Shown: one piece after another, positions 51,246-62,469 of the stretch
How positions within the stretch are numbered: the first letter of the stretch is position 1
Layout: every line of letters begins with the position of its first letter
Assembly: GCA_039881145.1 (NCBI GenBank)
Contig: JAYKKI010000038.1
Coordinates: forward strand, 6,560,501-6,624,500
Source: Druceiella hillmani
Lineage: Eukaryota; Arthropoda; Insecta; Lepidoptera; Hepialidae
Direction of reading: 5' to 3'
DNA: 64,000 nt
Position numbers and translations under genes: made by a program
The notes under the pieces: model-generated
What the model was told of the DNA's origin: nothing
The model's input: only the letters and a program-made list of their open reading frames with translations
Databases searched by the model: none

Positions 51246-51919
51246 AAGCTTTGTTCACTAAATGATTATTTGCAAACTGTCATTTTGTATTTACTGCCCC
51301 GCCCCAGATCTAAACAAAACCTCATGATTAAATTAATACTTACATCCTAGATTAAATTAATACTTGAAAAACTTTTGGCTCCGTTGAGCAGAAAATCAGG
51401 TTTAACAAATTGAATCTCAAATGCCAGTGAGTAAAAGTTCCATCCGTCAAAATCGCATAAGCTTAATAGCGTAAAATAAATGTCTTATGAAAAATAATTT
51501 TAACCTAACCATTTAGGGGATTAGATGACAAATTATAGACAAACTACAGTTGCGTGAGCGTGTACATGGATTCACAAAATATGGATTTGTAGTTTTACAA
51601 TAAAAGGAAGAAAATAATAATTTTGTCCTTTAAAAAAAATGTTTAACAGTGACTTTACTACCAGTTCCATTTATTAGTCAGTGGGACCCAAAATTAATAA
51701 AAAAACCTAAGTTAACCTAACTATGTGTAAAAGAAATAATATCTAGATAATAGAAGAACATTTTCGACGCTCTTTGTTAAATAGCTTTAATGCATTTCTG
51801 AAATAAAATTAGTAGGCTCAATCGGAAGGGAATAAAAATAAATTTTTAAATTAAACAATTAGCTGTCTTATTTTTTTTAATCCATTTATGGTAATATGAG
51901 GCATAGCTCAAGACCTGAC
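51246..51919. other. AT-rich non-coding sequence
   Basis: No gene is recognised. GATTAAATTAATACTT is duplicated near 51328-51366. Confidence 0.5.
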
Positions 51920-52070
51920 GGAAAACTTAGACAAACCCACTCCTCACTCAGAGTGAGACGAGAGATGACTCGTGGCACAACGGGCAGTTTATTTTCGTCC
52001 GCGCCACGTGAGTCGGCGTGAGCGCGCTCCGCACGCGAGCATTCATCGCCTTCTCGCAACGACATTCATC
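51920..52070. promoter_or_regulatory. GC-richer island with E-box
   Basis: It has GCCACGTGAGTCGGCG with a CACGTG core, a TTTATTTTCG core and a CG-rich tail. No frame is recognised. An acceptor-like TTTTTAACAG lies just downstream near 52071-52080. Confidence 0.25.
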
Positions 52071-52101
52071 ATTTTTAACAGAAAAGCGTCAAATTAAAAA
52101 T

Positions 52102-52227
52102 CATTGCCTCGTTATATTTACAAGCCAAAAGATAAACAAGCTGCATTGCCTCGTTATATTTACAAGCCAAAAGATAAACAAGCTGCATTGCCTCGTTATA
52201 TTTACAAGCCAAAGGATAAACAAGCTG
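52102..52227 (+). repeat. 42-bp unit repeated three times, in frame
   Basis: Units start at 52102, 52144 and 52186 and are identical except for one A-to-G change in the third. The period is a multiple of three. In one frame each unit reads LPRYIYKPKDKQAA and the single difference is synonymous (AAA to AAG). The frame is closed upstream by TAA at 52095-52097 and continues as IKLKYDKNLQ after the array. The order PR-Y...K...KYDxxLQ...AVR faintly recalls the helix-turn-helix start of pogo/Tigger-type proteins (MPRxYxRK...). That similarity is only suggestive. Confidence 0.9.
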
Positions 52228-53523
52228 CTATAAAGTTGAAATACGATAAAAACTTACAGATTTTATTGTTACTGGCGGTCCGCTTGGTGTAATGCTAATA
52301 AATTGTTTATAGTTTGCTATTACAGTTTATCTGAAGTAAATTTTAATACAGTTCTGTTCATTCGCTCAGAAAGAATCGAAAGAAAGATCAAATCGAAAGG
52401 AAATGAATTCCTCACTATCCTTACTTTTATAAGTTCGTTCTTTGTAACCGCTGCAATTCGTCGGTAACTTGCTTGTTAGACCGATACGTTCAATGGTATC
52501 GTAACAAAAACTATCATTCACGATGCTGTAAAGATACGATAATAAATTTAATAAATGATATGCACTCAATCAACATGTACGTTTCGTTAATTTAATGATA
52601 GCCAATTATATTATGAACGTTCATTCATAAGTGACTGTCGAAAGAGTTTTCATTCGTAATATGACCTGGAGGTTAAAGTTGCATTCTGACTGCATTCGTA
52701 ACTATATTTATACATATACTATAGCATAACGCATTATATGTTGATATGGCAACTTATTGAATTATGCTGTAAATATAAGTGACTGTATCCAAATTTATGA
52801 AAAAAAACATGTCGACGGCCGCTGTGTATTGTCATCGTTACTACGACTTTCACTGAAACTTGACCCTCGTCGTATCACTAATCGTGGAGTTTTGGGCAAA
52901 CCCTTTCGCCTTTCACGTCTTAGAAAAGTTAATTTGTTGACAACTAATAAATCCGCCGTCTCGGTTCATCGGCGTTGGCTTATATGCGAGTAAAAACCTT
53001 CTACAAATTGTTTCTATATTGCAGTGTGAGAGAATGAAAGTAGATAAATAATGATAAATAACTCGAACTTAACGTGGATCTGTTTCAATAAGGTTTCTTA
53101 TTTTTTCTACATTGAATCTAGTATATCATATTATATGTATATAATACACCTTCGCTCCTTGCATATTGATTCGCACTTAACAGAATTCATGAAGCAAGAA
53201 ACGTAAGTTCCTTCTTGGTCAAATTTCCATATTTTATTTGTTCTTACTCGCTGTCATAGTTTGTTAGTAAAATACAAACAAAATATGAAAAGATACGAAC
53301 ATCGGACGGAAGATCGAACGCTACGCTCTTTATTTAACCTATTAGGTGTTTAAGAAGTTTCTGTGACATTCCGAAAATTATTATTAGTCAAAATGTTTAA
53401 CATTCATTAGTCAAAAGTTGTCAATATGATTTTATACCAATATTATAAATATAGGAAAGGTTCATGGTAAGAGTTAGCCACTTAACATAAGTATTCATTC
53501 GCGAATCAATTTTTAATAAAAAA
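52228..53523. other. AT-rich non-coding sequence
   Basis: No gene is recognised. Confidence 0.5.
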
Positions 53524-54200
53524 CTAACTGCCGGACCCGGCTTTGCCCGGGCAAAATGGGGCAATGATTTAATTTTGTTTTATGAAATTTTTTCTTTAAT
53601 AATTGTTAAAAGTTGACCATTATTCATTCCATTCTTGTCAAGTTTTCCTGATGATAATATTATTTTCGTATTAATTATGATATGGGTTAGTCCAAAATAT
53701 TTTCCATTTTTTAATATTATGAACATAAAATAATCAGAGATTTTTGAAAATAATATCTGTTTTTCGTAACTTTACTTCAAACTAATCCGGATAAAACATA
53801 AACGGCTAAAACATTCTACGTTCCGATGGAATCGTAAACAGGTTTCTATCGGTAGTCAGCCATAATCAGTAAATGAACCGAACCCGCATTTTTCGCTTCT
53901 TATCAATGATTTGAGCTTTTTTATAAGCGGTCTTCCCAATAACGAATTAGTTCGCCTTCATTAAGAGCTTGAGCCTCAATCAGAGCAGCTTCCGTGCGCG
54001 CCGTAACAAGAATTCTCGCGAGACGCCCAGCGCTTGCCTATCCGTCTATATCTAATTGATTCTCCACTGAATCAGTATTCATTGGAAATGGTAGTTTATG
54101 TAAAACTTATAAACAATTACTTGCGGTTTGATCGTTGGAACTCGAAATCGATAAAGGACAGGAGCCGAAAACTTGAAATAGTGCTAAATATACATCTGTA
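53524..54200 (-). mobile_element. Helitron-like relic
   Basis: On the minus strand the segment ends with GCCCGGGCAAAGCCGGGTCC and GGCAGTTAG. A short stem (CCCGG, loop GCAAAG, CCGGG; 53536-53551) lies about ten bases before the end. Helitron 3' ends have such a hairpin just upstream of CTRR. Here the final bases are TTAG instead of CTAG, which would be a decayed terminus. Lepidopteran repeats ending in a GGGCGAAGCCGGG-type stem are common in my memory. Upstream is a protein-like frame (53921-54082). The 5' end was not found and the position 54200 is approximate. Confidence 0.42.
53921..54082 (-). pseudogene. 53-codon protein-like frame inside the Helitron-like relic, one internal stop
   Basis: ATG at 54082 opens MNTDSVENQLDIDG, then a TAG at codon 15. 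The same frame continues ASAGRLARILVTARTEAALI and EAQALNEGELIRYWEDRL to a TAA at 53921. The composition (Ala, Glu and Leu rich, amphipathic, few Ile/Asn/Lys runs) is unlike chance frames of this AT-rich window, so it looks like real but broken coding DNA. I cannot name the protein. It may be an element-encoded domain or a captured host exon. Confidence 0.4.
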
Positions 54201-54949
54201 GCGCCTTTTGTTATTTAGTACATATAAAGAAAAAATTAATAAATAATTCGTAATGCACAAATCAGTTTTCAGTACTATTGCCTACAGTAAATAATCTAAA
54301 AGTCAAAGCTGTATTCCCACTAAAGCCATGAACTACTATCAATAACCGTACTTTCAAAACACCTGTTTCTTTAACAAAAATAGCTAGACTTAGTTTCTCA
54401 TAGAGCACTCACATATTGTTTCGCCCGAATTCTTCAAGTAAATCGCATTTTTCAAAATTATTTTTAACATGTATTAAAACTTGCACATTTGTTTTTCTTT
54501 ATGGCTATTATACAAATTGTTAATGGCAAATGTTTGTAAATTAAATCATTTTTATTCCATCACCTCCATTTTTATTGCATCATGTATACAGCAGAATTTG
54601 ATGGTTCTGTAAATCCAATATATCAGAGATAACTCAATTTAAGAAAAACATAACGTTAATATTCCTACGTAAATGTATTAGTTTGAATTGTTGTACTTGG
54701 AATTTTGCAACGTTAGCTTTTACGAGACTTTTAGTGCCCAAACAGCGTTACGAACATTAATCATTTTTACAGAGCTACATCACATAGGAAAATCACTTTT
54801 CATGAATATGTTTGAATAAGTATGTTTTATTGATGCTGCCTTATTAATTTGTAATTTTAGCAAAAAAAGGATAAAAGACAACAAAAAAGTATTATGCTAT
54901 TTTTCCAACAACAAAGCATCAAAATAACTGCTTCTGTAACCAACGTATG
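54201..54949. other. AT-rich non-coding sequence
   Basis: No feature is recognised. Confidence 0.5.
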
Positions 54950-55170
54950 AACATACTCCCGCGGTGAATTGGAAAAACAACGAAAACCGCAACTATGATT
55001 GACACATTACGTACACGAATTCGACATCGAGCGCAGCAATTCAATTAGCTCGCAGGCCTAACCACATGGAAGCTTTAAAATGTAGTTGTATATAAGACAG
55101 TGGGGACCAATACCGCTACGCGTCTCGGACACGTGTATCGGTGCAGAAATGCACGAGTGGATAACGCGAG
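54950..55170. promoter_or_regulatory. GC-richer island, candidate regulatory element
   Basis: Higher-complexity block with ACTCCCGCGGTGAATTGG, CAATTCAATTAGCTCGCAGG and a TATATAAGACAGTGG (TATA-like) near 55090. No frame is recognised. Confidence 0.25.
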
Positions 55171-55477
55171 CTTTTAATACGTAGAAAGCTGCCTAGTTTT
55201 TTTACATCAAAAACCTCTTTCTTATTTTTAGTACTATGTTGAAAAAAAGAAATTATGTAAAGATATGGCACATTCACTAATTTATTTAAAGTATATCGGT
55301 TTACTTTCATTCATTTCGATAAAAGTCTCATGAACAATATTTTGCGCCCCTTTCAAGATTTTTTAAAAAATTTTTACTTTGTCTAATATTTACTCTAAAA
55401 ACTTTGTTTCAGTTATAAAATTTATTAATATTATAAAACGAGCGTACATTAATACTAATAAAATATACATGTATGTG

Positions 55478-55478
<1 letters not shown>

Positions 55479-55551
<73 letters not shown>
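55479..55551. repeat. (TA)n microsatellite
   Basis: TA run of about 73 bp with one CA interruption. Confidence 0.95.
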
Positions 55552-55554
<3 letters not shown>

Positions 55555-55609
55555 GACAACATGATTATCGATAATTACACATCATACCGGAGTCGCTTCA
55601 TCAATTAGA

Positions 55610-56040
55610 TATAACCGAGCACTAATGAGAATACGTCGAAAGTAAACATGGGCGCGTGATGCGCATAATAAGCGAGCGTCCGCACAACAGAATACGTAAT
55701 GCGCCCGCGAATGAATGAAACTAGTAGCGCCTACACCTAATTTGTTAATACCCATTTAATGTAAATCGTAATAAAGTAATTACTCATAAAACAAAAAAAA
55801 ATTCTCACGTTAAATGCATGATTAAGATGCGGACGCGAGATTAGCATTCGCCTCGCGACCGCGAGCTAATCGCTAATCGGCATTTCGTTTACACTCATAA
55901 TATTTACATACATTAAACCTTTCTCGATACGAGCGCCGCGCACTAGCCGCCCGTACAAATTCATTATACTCGGCCGAGGCGGAGCTTTTAGATTTCACAG
56001 CGTCGTCAATCCTACGCGGTGCACTTCCCCGGGTGTTATT
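55610..56040. promoter_or_regulatory. large GC-richer island with many homeodomain-type sites
   Basis: The longest island of the window. It mixes CG-rich tracts (GCGCGTGATGCGC, GCGACCGCGAGC, GAGCGCCGCGC) with CTAATGAG, TTAATGTAAATCG, AAGTAATTACTCATAAAAC and a tandem GCTAATCGCTAATCGG. Density of TAAT-type cores in otherwise GC-rich sequence suggests an enhancer of a developmental gene. No coding frame is seen. Confidence 0.4.
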
Positions 56041-56299
56041 CTTTACACTTTAGTTAACTTGTATTTTAGTTAACTACTTCCAAGGACCATCATAGTCGAT
56101 ACAAATTTGCATTTTATTATTATATAGCTGGTCAATTTTACCGTAATAAAGAAAAATAACAAGTGTGACACGAATACCGAGAATTGGCTATCAATATTTT
56201 AGACGCTAGTTTTGTTTATTCGAAAGACGGGACTAAGAATTTGTGTATGCTATTCTAAATAAAGTACGTAAATAATCATTAAGAAAACTCTGTGAAGTT

Positions 56300-56540
56300 C
56301 AGTTTCAAAATAAAAATGTCTACGGCCCTGCCATTGTGTCGTTCTATCCGCGCCGACATATCTAAACTGACTTGTTGATTTAATTCGCCGCCGCGCGCAC
56401 ACACGCGCATATCGATTACGACATTTTTTATCGCCGGATAATTGAAAAAAGCACAAAACATCAGCACGGACTGGGCCGCGCGCGACGCAACTTCGCGCAC
56501 GACGTTATCTGCGAAACTATGCGCGCCAAAAAAAAGCTGT
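56300..56540. promoter_or_regulatory. GC-rich island, candidate regulatory element
   Basis: CG-dense (GCCGCCGCGCGCACACACGC, GGGCCGCGCGCGACGC) with CCATTGTGTC, CATATCGATTACG and ATCGCCGGATAATTG. Overlapping minus-strand frames have no recognised product. Confidence 0.3.
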
Positions 56541-57126
56541 CATGTGCCCGACTAGGTTGTACAGTTGTTTAGCAATGCTGCTGAGTCATTGAAATTTTAC
56601 AAACAACGTTCGTACAATTTTTGGTAAATTCAAACTTTTTGTGTACTTTTTTTTTTAAATACTCTTTTACATGTGTTTATTTCGGTTGGGTAGGGAAAAA
56701 TAATTTTATACGTTGAGTAACAAACCAAAATATGCTTAACTTGTCTGCTTGTTGTCGTGTGACACGGAACATACTATATATTGTTGTTAATTTAACTGGA
56801 ATAGAATCTTACTCTTTCAAATTCTTAATTAAAATGTTAAGCTCCAAGTAAAATGAATATGAAAAGAAATCGCATAATTCGTCTGAAATACTTAAAAAGA
56901 TTTATCGGTGGGAAATGAAATTGTTACACTTTCTATTATCACAAGTTGACTTGTAATACTTTGTTGATCAAAGATCATTAAACACGGCAATATTTTTATA
57001 GTTCTCGCTAAATGCTATTAAACAACTATCTGTATGTTGAACTACACTGACCACTACACAAGTCAGCTACGATCCGACTTTCACTATATCTGAAAAGGTC
57101 CGATTATACAATGAATCCGATTATAC
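56541..57126. other. AT-rich non-coding sequence
   Basis: No feature is recognised. TCCGATTATACA is duplicated at about 57098-57127. Confidence 0.5.
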
Positions 57127-57184
57127 ATTAATGTTTGCCTGTGCAAACATTATACAATTAATGTTTGCACAGGCAAACACTAAT
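57127..57184. repeat. 26-bp inverted repeat with 6-nt spacer
   Basis: The arm 57127-57152 (core GTTTGCCTGTGCAAAC) pairs with 57159-57184 with a single mismatch, and the spacer is TACAAT. Each arm core is itself partly palindromic (GTTTGC...GCAAAC), so alternative pairings are possible. Confidence 0.9.
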
Positions 57185-58369
57185 GCTCAAAAAGGAAAAG
57201 TCGTGGAAAATAAAACGGCAAATAAATTGAAAAATGTTAAACAAGAATTCTTGTCATGGCCTCTGTTATTTTTTTAAACTTTGAAACAATATTCGTTTTC
57301 AAATTTTGGCAATTATGAAAGAAAGCTTGGATTTGACCACTCAGAACAAAAATCATTTTTATTACATAAGTTATAATTTAAAGCCATATTGGACGATATC
57401 CGAATTGTAAACGTATATCACAAACGTATTTAAAACTTGCGTTAGACCATAGGTTTTTCAAATTCGTCTGTCCAAGGCAGGCTCAAAATGTGCACTCAGT
57501 ATTTACACAGCGCATAGGTATAAAACCTATATCCATTCTTACACAGCTTCTATTAACCAATAAATTAGGTACTTTTGCCGTAACAACAACCAGCTTTTCT
57601 ATGAAGTCGTGTACAGCATTCTGACATAAAGAAAAACATTTAAAAAGGTTTCTATTAAAATATACTCTCTTTAATACGTTACAAATTCTTTTAGTTTTCA
57701 TTACAATATATAAATGGGTCATCGGTTCTTATGACGCACTCTAAACTTTTTATTTAGACTTGGTCGTATAGCACGTTCTCAGTGCTCGGTTATCAAACAT
57801 ATTAAATATATCGAAAGCATTCAACTGTACGTCCGAGAGTAGACGTTATAATTCATCATGAATGTCCGTGCACAGAAGTTGAGTAATTAATTTTATCCAT
57901 AGTTTAATTAAATACTGGTTCTTGCTTTGTTGCTCGTTTTGGTATGTTAATAAAACTCTAATTAAATGATCTTAAATAACTACCAGCGTATACATTACCC
58001 CAATGAATACACTTATCTGGACAATACAATTTTTCAAAAGCCGACTTTTTTTAAATAATGGAAATTTAAATAGATATAAATACGATGATATTAACGTCTT
58101 CAATGAAGATAGATTTGTCATTACTTCTCTCCATTCCTGGACATCGCTGCCGTCAATATGCGTATACATATACATAATGAAAGAACCTTCGTCTCGTTTT
58201 ATAATGAGAAGATTATATTCATATATGTACATTTTAGACCCAAATTCATTTCCAGTACATGAAAACTTTTCACCACAAATGATTAAACATTATATTATTC
58301 AAATTAAAAAAAATATTTCTAAGATAAACGGTTTAGCTATGGCAATACGACGGTTGGGTAAGAAAACAT
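57185..58369. other. AT-rich non-coding sequence
   Basis: A plus-strand ATG frame of 122 codons (58003-58371) and a minus-strand frame of 79 codons (57483-57722) are present. Neither has a recognisable domain, and both look like chance. Confidence 0.4.
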
Positions 58370-58560
58370 AGAAGTGAAGTAGTGGCATTGCTGGTCGTAA
58401 AAGCGCGAGGTATTTAGGTGAAACGTTCGCTGGCTGGGGCGTCGCAAGGCCGCACGCGTGGGCGGCGCTCAGCTGTGCGGCGGCCGCGCGCGTTCCTTTG
58501 CCAACTTGTACATTGCCACGATGCCCGATACCTCTGGTTGGGTGCATTGAATAGACTGTC
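58370..58560. promoter_or_regulatory. GC-rich island with exact EGR-type site
   Basis: GCGTGGGCG is present at 58456-58464 beside GCGCTCAGCTGTGCGGCGG (E-box CAGCTG). The block is CG-dense over about 150 bp. No coding frame is recognised. Confidence 0.35.
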
Positions 58561-59057
58561 AGGATCGAGAGAATTATGCTATATGAGAATTCTAATCATA
58601 TCTGAAAATTGTATAAACATTAGTTCATAATTTAAATTGTAGTCTTTGCTCGTTCAAACAATAATTGCTAAAATTAGCCAAGGCTAAGAAAATAATATAC
58701 ACTCTTTTACCCAAAAAAAACGGGAAAACACATACTTTTCTTTACAGCTATGGGAATCGTAAAGAAAAAGGTGTTATATACATTAGAATAATCGTAAATA
58801 TTTGTCTGCGTATTAAAGAGTACTGGCAGGTAATGTAAAACGTTCTAAATTTAAAATTTAAAATTAATTTTAAAAAATTCGATTGGAATTAAAAGATTTG
58901 TTAATGTTGTGTGGTTATGTTTTTTTATTTAAAAATAACTGTTTCAGTGATTTTAGTTATAAATATCGCTGTTAAATTTTCAAAATTTGTTTTTCGTAAC
59001 AAATTTTATAAAACGTACTGTGGTAGACATAATAGTAATCGTCGTAATATATTGTTG
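58561..59057. other. AT-rich non-coding sequence
   Basis: No gene is recognised. It may contain the 5' end of the following transposon, but no terminal inverted repeat was found. Confidence 0.4.
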
Positions 59058-59475
59058 AAGAAGTCAGTACTCAATGTTATGTTTCGCAACGGTTTGGTGT
59101 AAGCCATTCTATTGTCCAGAGAACCTGGAAAAGATTTCAGGAGAGCGACTCATTCAAAAGAAGATCAGGACCGGGAAAAAAACGTTGCACTGAGCCCACG
59201 TCCGACCGATATACTGTGAGCCAAGCTTTACGAAATCGGAAGTATACCTACACAAAACATAAAAAACAATGTCGAAGAAGTAGATGATGTGTTAGCCCAT
59301 ATACTGTCAGGTGGAGATGGTGTGTTAGAGCTGTATAACCCCGTGGAACTTCCAAGAGCTACAAACAGTAATTAATTCCGGATACGTTTGTATTCCCTAA
59401 CAAATCATTAAAAACCCCATCCAGGGCATGCCACGAAGAATACAACAGTCATGTCGGCAAAAGAGGCCATACTCT
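59058..59475 (+). mobile_element. internally deleted Tc1-like transposase relic
   Basis: The first part reads VSQRFGVSHSIVQRTWKRFQ and ESDSFKRRSGPGKK. After a frameshift at about 59180 come RCTEPTSDRYTVSQALRNRK. This is the second helix-turn-helix, GRPR-like linker and DRY...LRNR region of Tc1-type transposases (family pattern: RFGVSxxTVxRxxxRYQETGSxxRRPGxGRPR). The second part, from about 59335, reads FQELQTVINSGYVCIP, a stop, and NPIQGMPRRIQQS. It matches the family C-terminus (LQELxxxIxxxWxxIPQ...MPRRIQA). The DDE catalytic core between them is missing: about 420 bp remain, against roughly 1 kb for a full gene. The copy cannot be active. Confidence 0.82.
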
Positions 59476-60289
59476 ATGCGATTTTTTTTCTTTTGTAATT
59501 TGGAAACAATACAAAAAATAAGGAAGGTTTAATTTACAAGCTGAAAGTTCTTTTCCCTTAGTAAATAATATTTATTTTATTTTGTGTCATGAAATCTGAT
59601 TTTCTTTCGCTTTTACTTTAACTTATCAAAAAAATCGTTAGTGCTTATTTTTTGCAAAGGAGTATAGTCGGAATGGAAACATAAAAAACATGAGAAATGA
59701 AGAAAAATATGTAAACATAAATAAATGCTCACTTAAGAACGATTTGGTTTCGGAAACCAGGAATTGGCTTTGAATCGGAATAGCGATACAATACCATTGA
59801 AAATATTTTGGTATATAAAAAACTTGGTATATATATTTATATAATAATTTCTTCACATAGGAAGAAATTCCATATTTATTCGTTTTGAGGTAAAAAAATC
59901 AACAAGGGGATAACCCTCATAAAATCACTCACGAAACTAACAATTTGGCAAAATATTATAATATAATAATATCGTAATCTCGTATAAACTACTAGAAAAT
60001 AACAGAAGCAAGAAATTTTTATTTTTATATATAGTTTGTGCTGTCAATTAAAAATGATAGTTATAAGGTTCTAAACGTAGTTTTTTCGTAATGTTATTTA
60101 AGATATTTTTCAAAATATTGTTAAAAATTTTCATAAAATATATATCCCAATGACCGAAAACATTACGAAAACTCAAAATTATGAAAAACCAATATTACTA
60201 GAGTTTTACCTAAAGTTTATCGGAAAACTAAAACAATTATTCTAAATCTCATAGTTTTGATCAAATTAGAATATTTTTATGCCATTAAT
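59476..60289. other. AT-rich non-coding sequence
   Basis: No feature is recognised. It may include the 3' end of the Tc1-like copy. Confidence 0.5.
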
Positions 60290-60445
60290 ATATATGCTAA
60301 GATATATGGCGAAAAATAACATAAATATTTATAAAGATTTTAATAGAAATTGTATAGATCCTTAAATGTTTATATGCACCTCGGTGTGTACAGAACATTC
60401 GTAGTGCGAATTCTATACGTACCTGACAAGTTTAACCGACCAGTT
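60290..60445 (+). mobile_element. further 3'-end copy of the satellite-forming family
   Basis: Degraded GCGAAAAATAACATAAATAT and ATAAAGATTTTAATAGAAAT are followed by GTGTGTACAGAACATTCGTA, GTGCGAATTC and CCTGACAAGTTT. The order follows the tails at 18276-18345 and 38516-38575. It is the most diverged of the four copies. Confidence 0.5.
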
Positions 60446-60665
60446 ATATGGTAGAGCTCTACCCGCCTACTGTACCGTAACTGCAGTAAATCCTTCAATA
60501 ATTCTTAATGTAGTTACTCCCGGCAACTGATAGCTAAATCTGTATATTAAACATATCTCAAGAAATGTTATATTCCAAGTACATATCACTAGCGATCTAA
60601 AAGTGGTCCTCAAAAGAAGAGGTAATCATCTCGTCTTTAATGCGACTATGTATTTTATACATACT

Positions 60666-60721
60666 TTCTCCGATTCCCTACATGCTTCGTCATACATTCT
60701 CCGATTCCCTACATGCTTCGT
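60666..60721 (+). repeat. 31-bp period tandem duplication
   Basis: The 25-base segment TTCTCCGATTCCCTACATGC plus TTCGT occurs at 60666-60690 and exactly again at 60697-60721. Confidence 0.95.
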
Positions 60722-61269
60722 GCACGCATGGTGCTACTCGGGCCACAAATTTTCTTATTTTATATTGGTATAACGTGCTTATTGAGTAGATATAATATTA
60801 CGGATTACACGTACTTGAAAATATCATACACTCCCCGGAACAACTTGCTAGATTTATAAATAAAAAAAAATGTCTCGTTCGCCTCTAACAGGTCTCAACA
60901 TATAGCTAATTTATGTGAAAAATATATAATATGAATAAATACTAATAATATAAATATAATTTGCATCCCCCTTTAAGACGTAAATAAAAATTTTTGTTAA
61001 TTAACATTGAAATAATCCAGCAAAACCACCTTTTAAAATGCAATCTATATGTCCACTGTCAAAGTGACCTACAAAAAATTTTACCAATACATCATAAGCG
61101 TAATATTACATCAACCAAAGAAAGATTTTTTGAGAACTTACGACCACTCAACAGAAAACCAGGCAGTTGACAACTTGCAATAGGAAAATGATGCTCGAAT
61201 GTAACATCACTACACCACCATTCGGGACTTCTAATTCACCTACAAATATAATAATCGTAATCTTTATAT
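60722..61269. other. AT-rich non-coding sequence
   Basis: No feature is recognised. Confidence 0.5.
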
Positions 61270-61274
61270 TAAAT

Positions 61275-61420
61275 GATGTATTAGCTTTTACCCGCGGTTC
61301 CGCTTGCGTTGTCAATACGGACATTAAATATTTTATTATATTATCTGTTCCTTATGTGGGTCGTTGTTTTTGCATCTTAAAAGTCATGACCGAGATGAAA
61401 TTTACTCTTATCTTTATCTG
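61275..61420 (+). mobile_element. fragment of an insect repeat with a CCCGCGGTTCCGC tract
   Basis: GCTTTTACCCGCGGTTCCGC is followed by TTGCGTTG and then TTCCTTATGTGGGTC. Tracts of the form CCCGCGGCTTCGCTCGCGT followed by CTATGT are frequent in retroelement-derived repeats of Lepidoptera. Boundaries are approximate. Confidence 0.4.
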
Positions 61421-61816
61421 AAATTTAAACTGAGAAGTTTTGACAATCTTGACAATTTATATTTAATAGTTCTTATGACCGCACACAAAGTTCTTATTGT
61501 GAGAGAAGTCTGTTTACCGATGATTCTGACAAAATACGTTTCAAAACCTTTGCCCGCAGGTAATAGTATACTTTTTCTGGGTTAATTCCAATAGTATCCC
61601 AAGATAAATAAGCAATCTTCATAGTTCGAGCGAACACAAATAAAGTGCTGAATGTATTTTACAAAAAGATATTAATTCTTTACCTTCCCTGTCAAAATTA
61701 TTTAGACAATTTGATTGTTCAGTACCGCCTTATATTCTCGCAAGCCATATATTCGTATGCAAGTATATTTTTGATATGAATAACTTTATTTACGTTGACA
61801 CAGTCAAACTGTACAT

Positions 61817-61819
<3 letters not shown>
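61421..61819. other. AT-rich non-coding sequence
   Basis: A CCTTTGCCCGCAGG near 61550 may be more repeat debris. Nothing else is recognised. Confidence 0.4.

Positions 61820-61892
<73 letters not shown>
61820..61892. repeat. (TA)n microsatellite
   Basis: Pure TA run of about 73 bp. Confidence 0.95.
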
Positions 61893-61897
<5 letters not shown>

Positions 61898-61959
61898 AGA
61901 GGTAGAATAAATAAGTAATAACAGGTGCAGAGAACAGTTGATCCTACGAGAATAACGGG

Positions 61960-62340
61960 TAGGAAAAATAAATTTGTCAGAGGGTACGAGCGAGCGTAGG
62001 TGCGACGCGGATACGTGTCGCGGGGAGATACATCACAGGCGGTAATAAATCGCACCGCTATCGCGACCCGCATCGCTTTACCGTAAGGCGGCCAATAAAA
62101 AACTTTACCTGAGTTTCGTTCGTGCTATAGTCCGAGTGTCAGAAAGGCCGCCCGGGTCGCACTGGCGGAAGCACTTTGCGTGCTCGTATCAGACTCGATT
62201 ACTTCTTGGCTTTTGCATTCCCTTTTTTCCAGTATTCCAACGTCTTCTATTGTCAATACAACTAAAGCTGCATCCCATTTCCAACGATGTTGTGGTAGTA
62301 AGTGATAGAAGATACACATCGTACACTCACGCACCGAATG
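61960..62340. promoter_or_regulatory. GC-richer island with Abd-B-like sites
   Basis: CG-rich sequence with GGCGGTAATAAATCGCACCG and GGCGGCCAATAAAAAAC (posterior-Hox-like). An 84-codon plus-strand frame and a 69-codon minus-strand frame overlap here. Neither has a recognised domain. It is a candidate enhancer or promoter. Confidence 0.3.
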
Positions 62341-62469
62341 ACACTTTATTATTTATATCTTCATTCTTTCCTTCGTTTGTTCCTTTGTAGTACATTCTCC
62401 TAATTGAGGTTAGCAATAATTATGGCTATTTAAACTTTGGAAGTAGTTGTCTGAAAAAAGCGAACAGGT

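Noticed and set aside
57483..57722. Minus-strand frame of 79 codons that reads somewhat protein-like
   Set aside because: No motif is recognised, and no homologous family or splice context could be supported from the sequence.
58003..58371. ATG frame of 122 codons
   Set aside because: No recognisable domain, AT-driven composition and overlap with an 86-codon frame on the other strand. Most likely chance.
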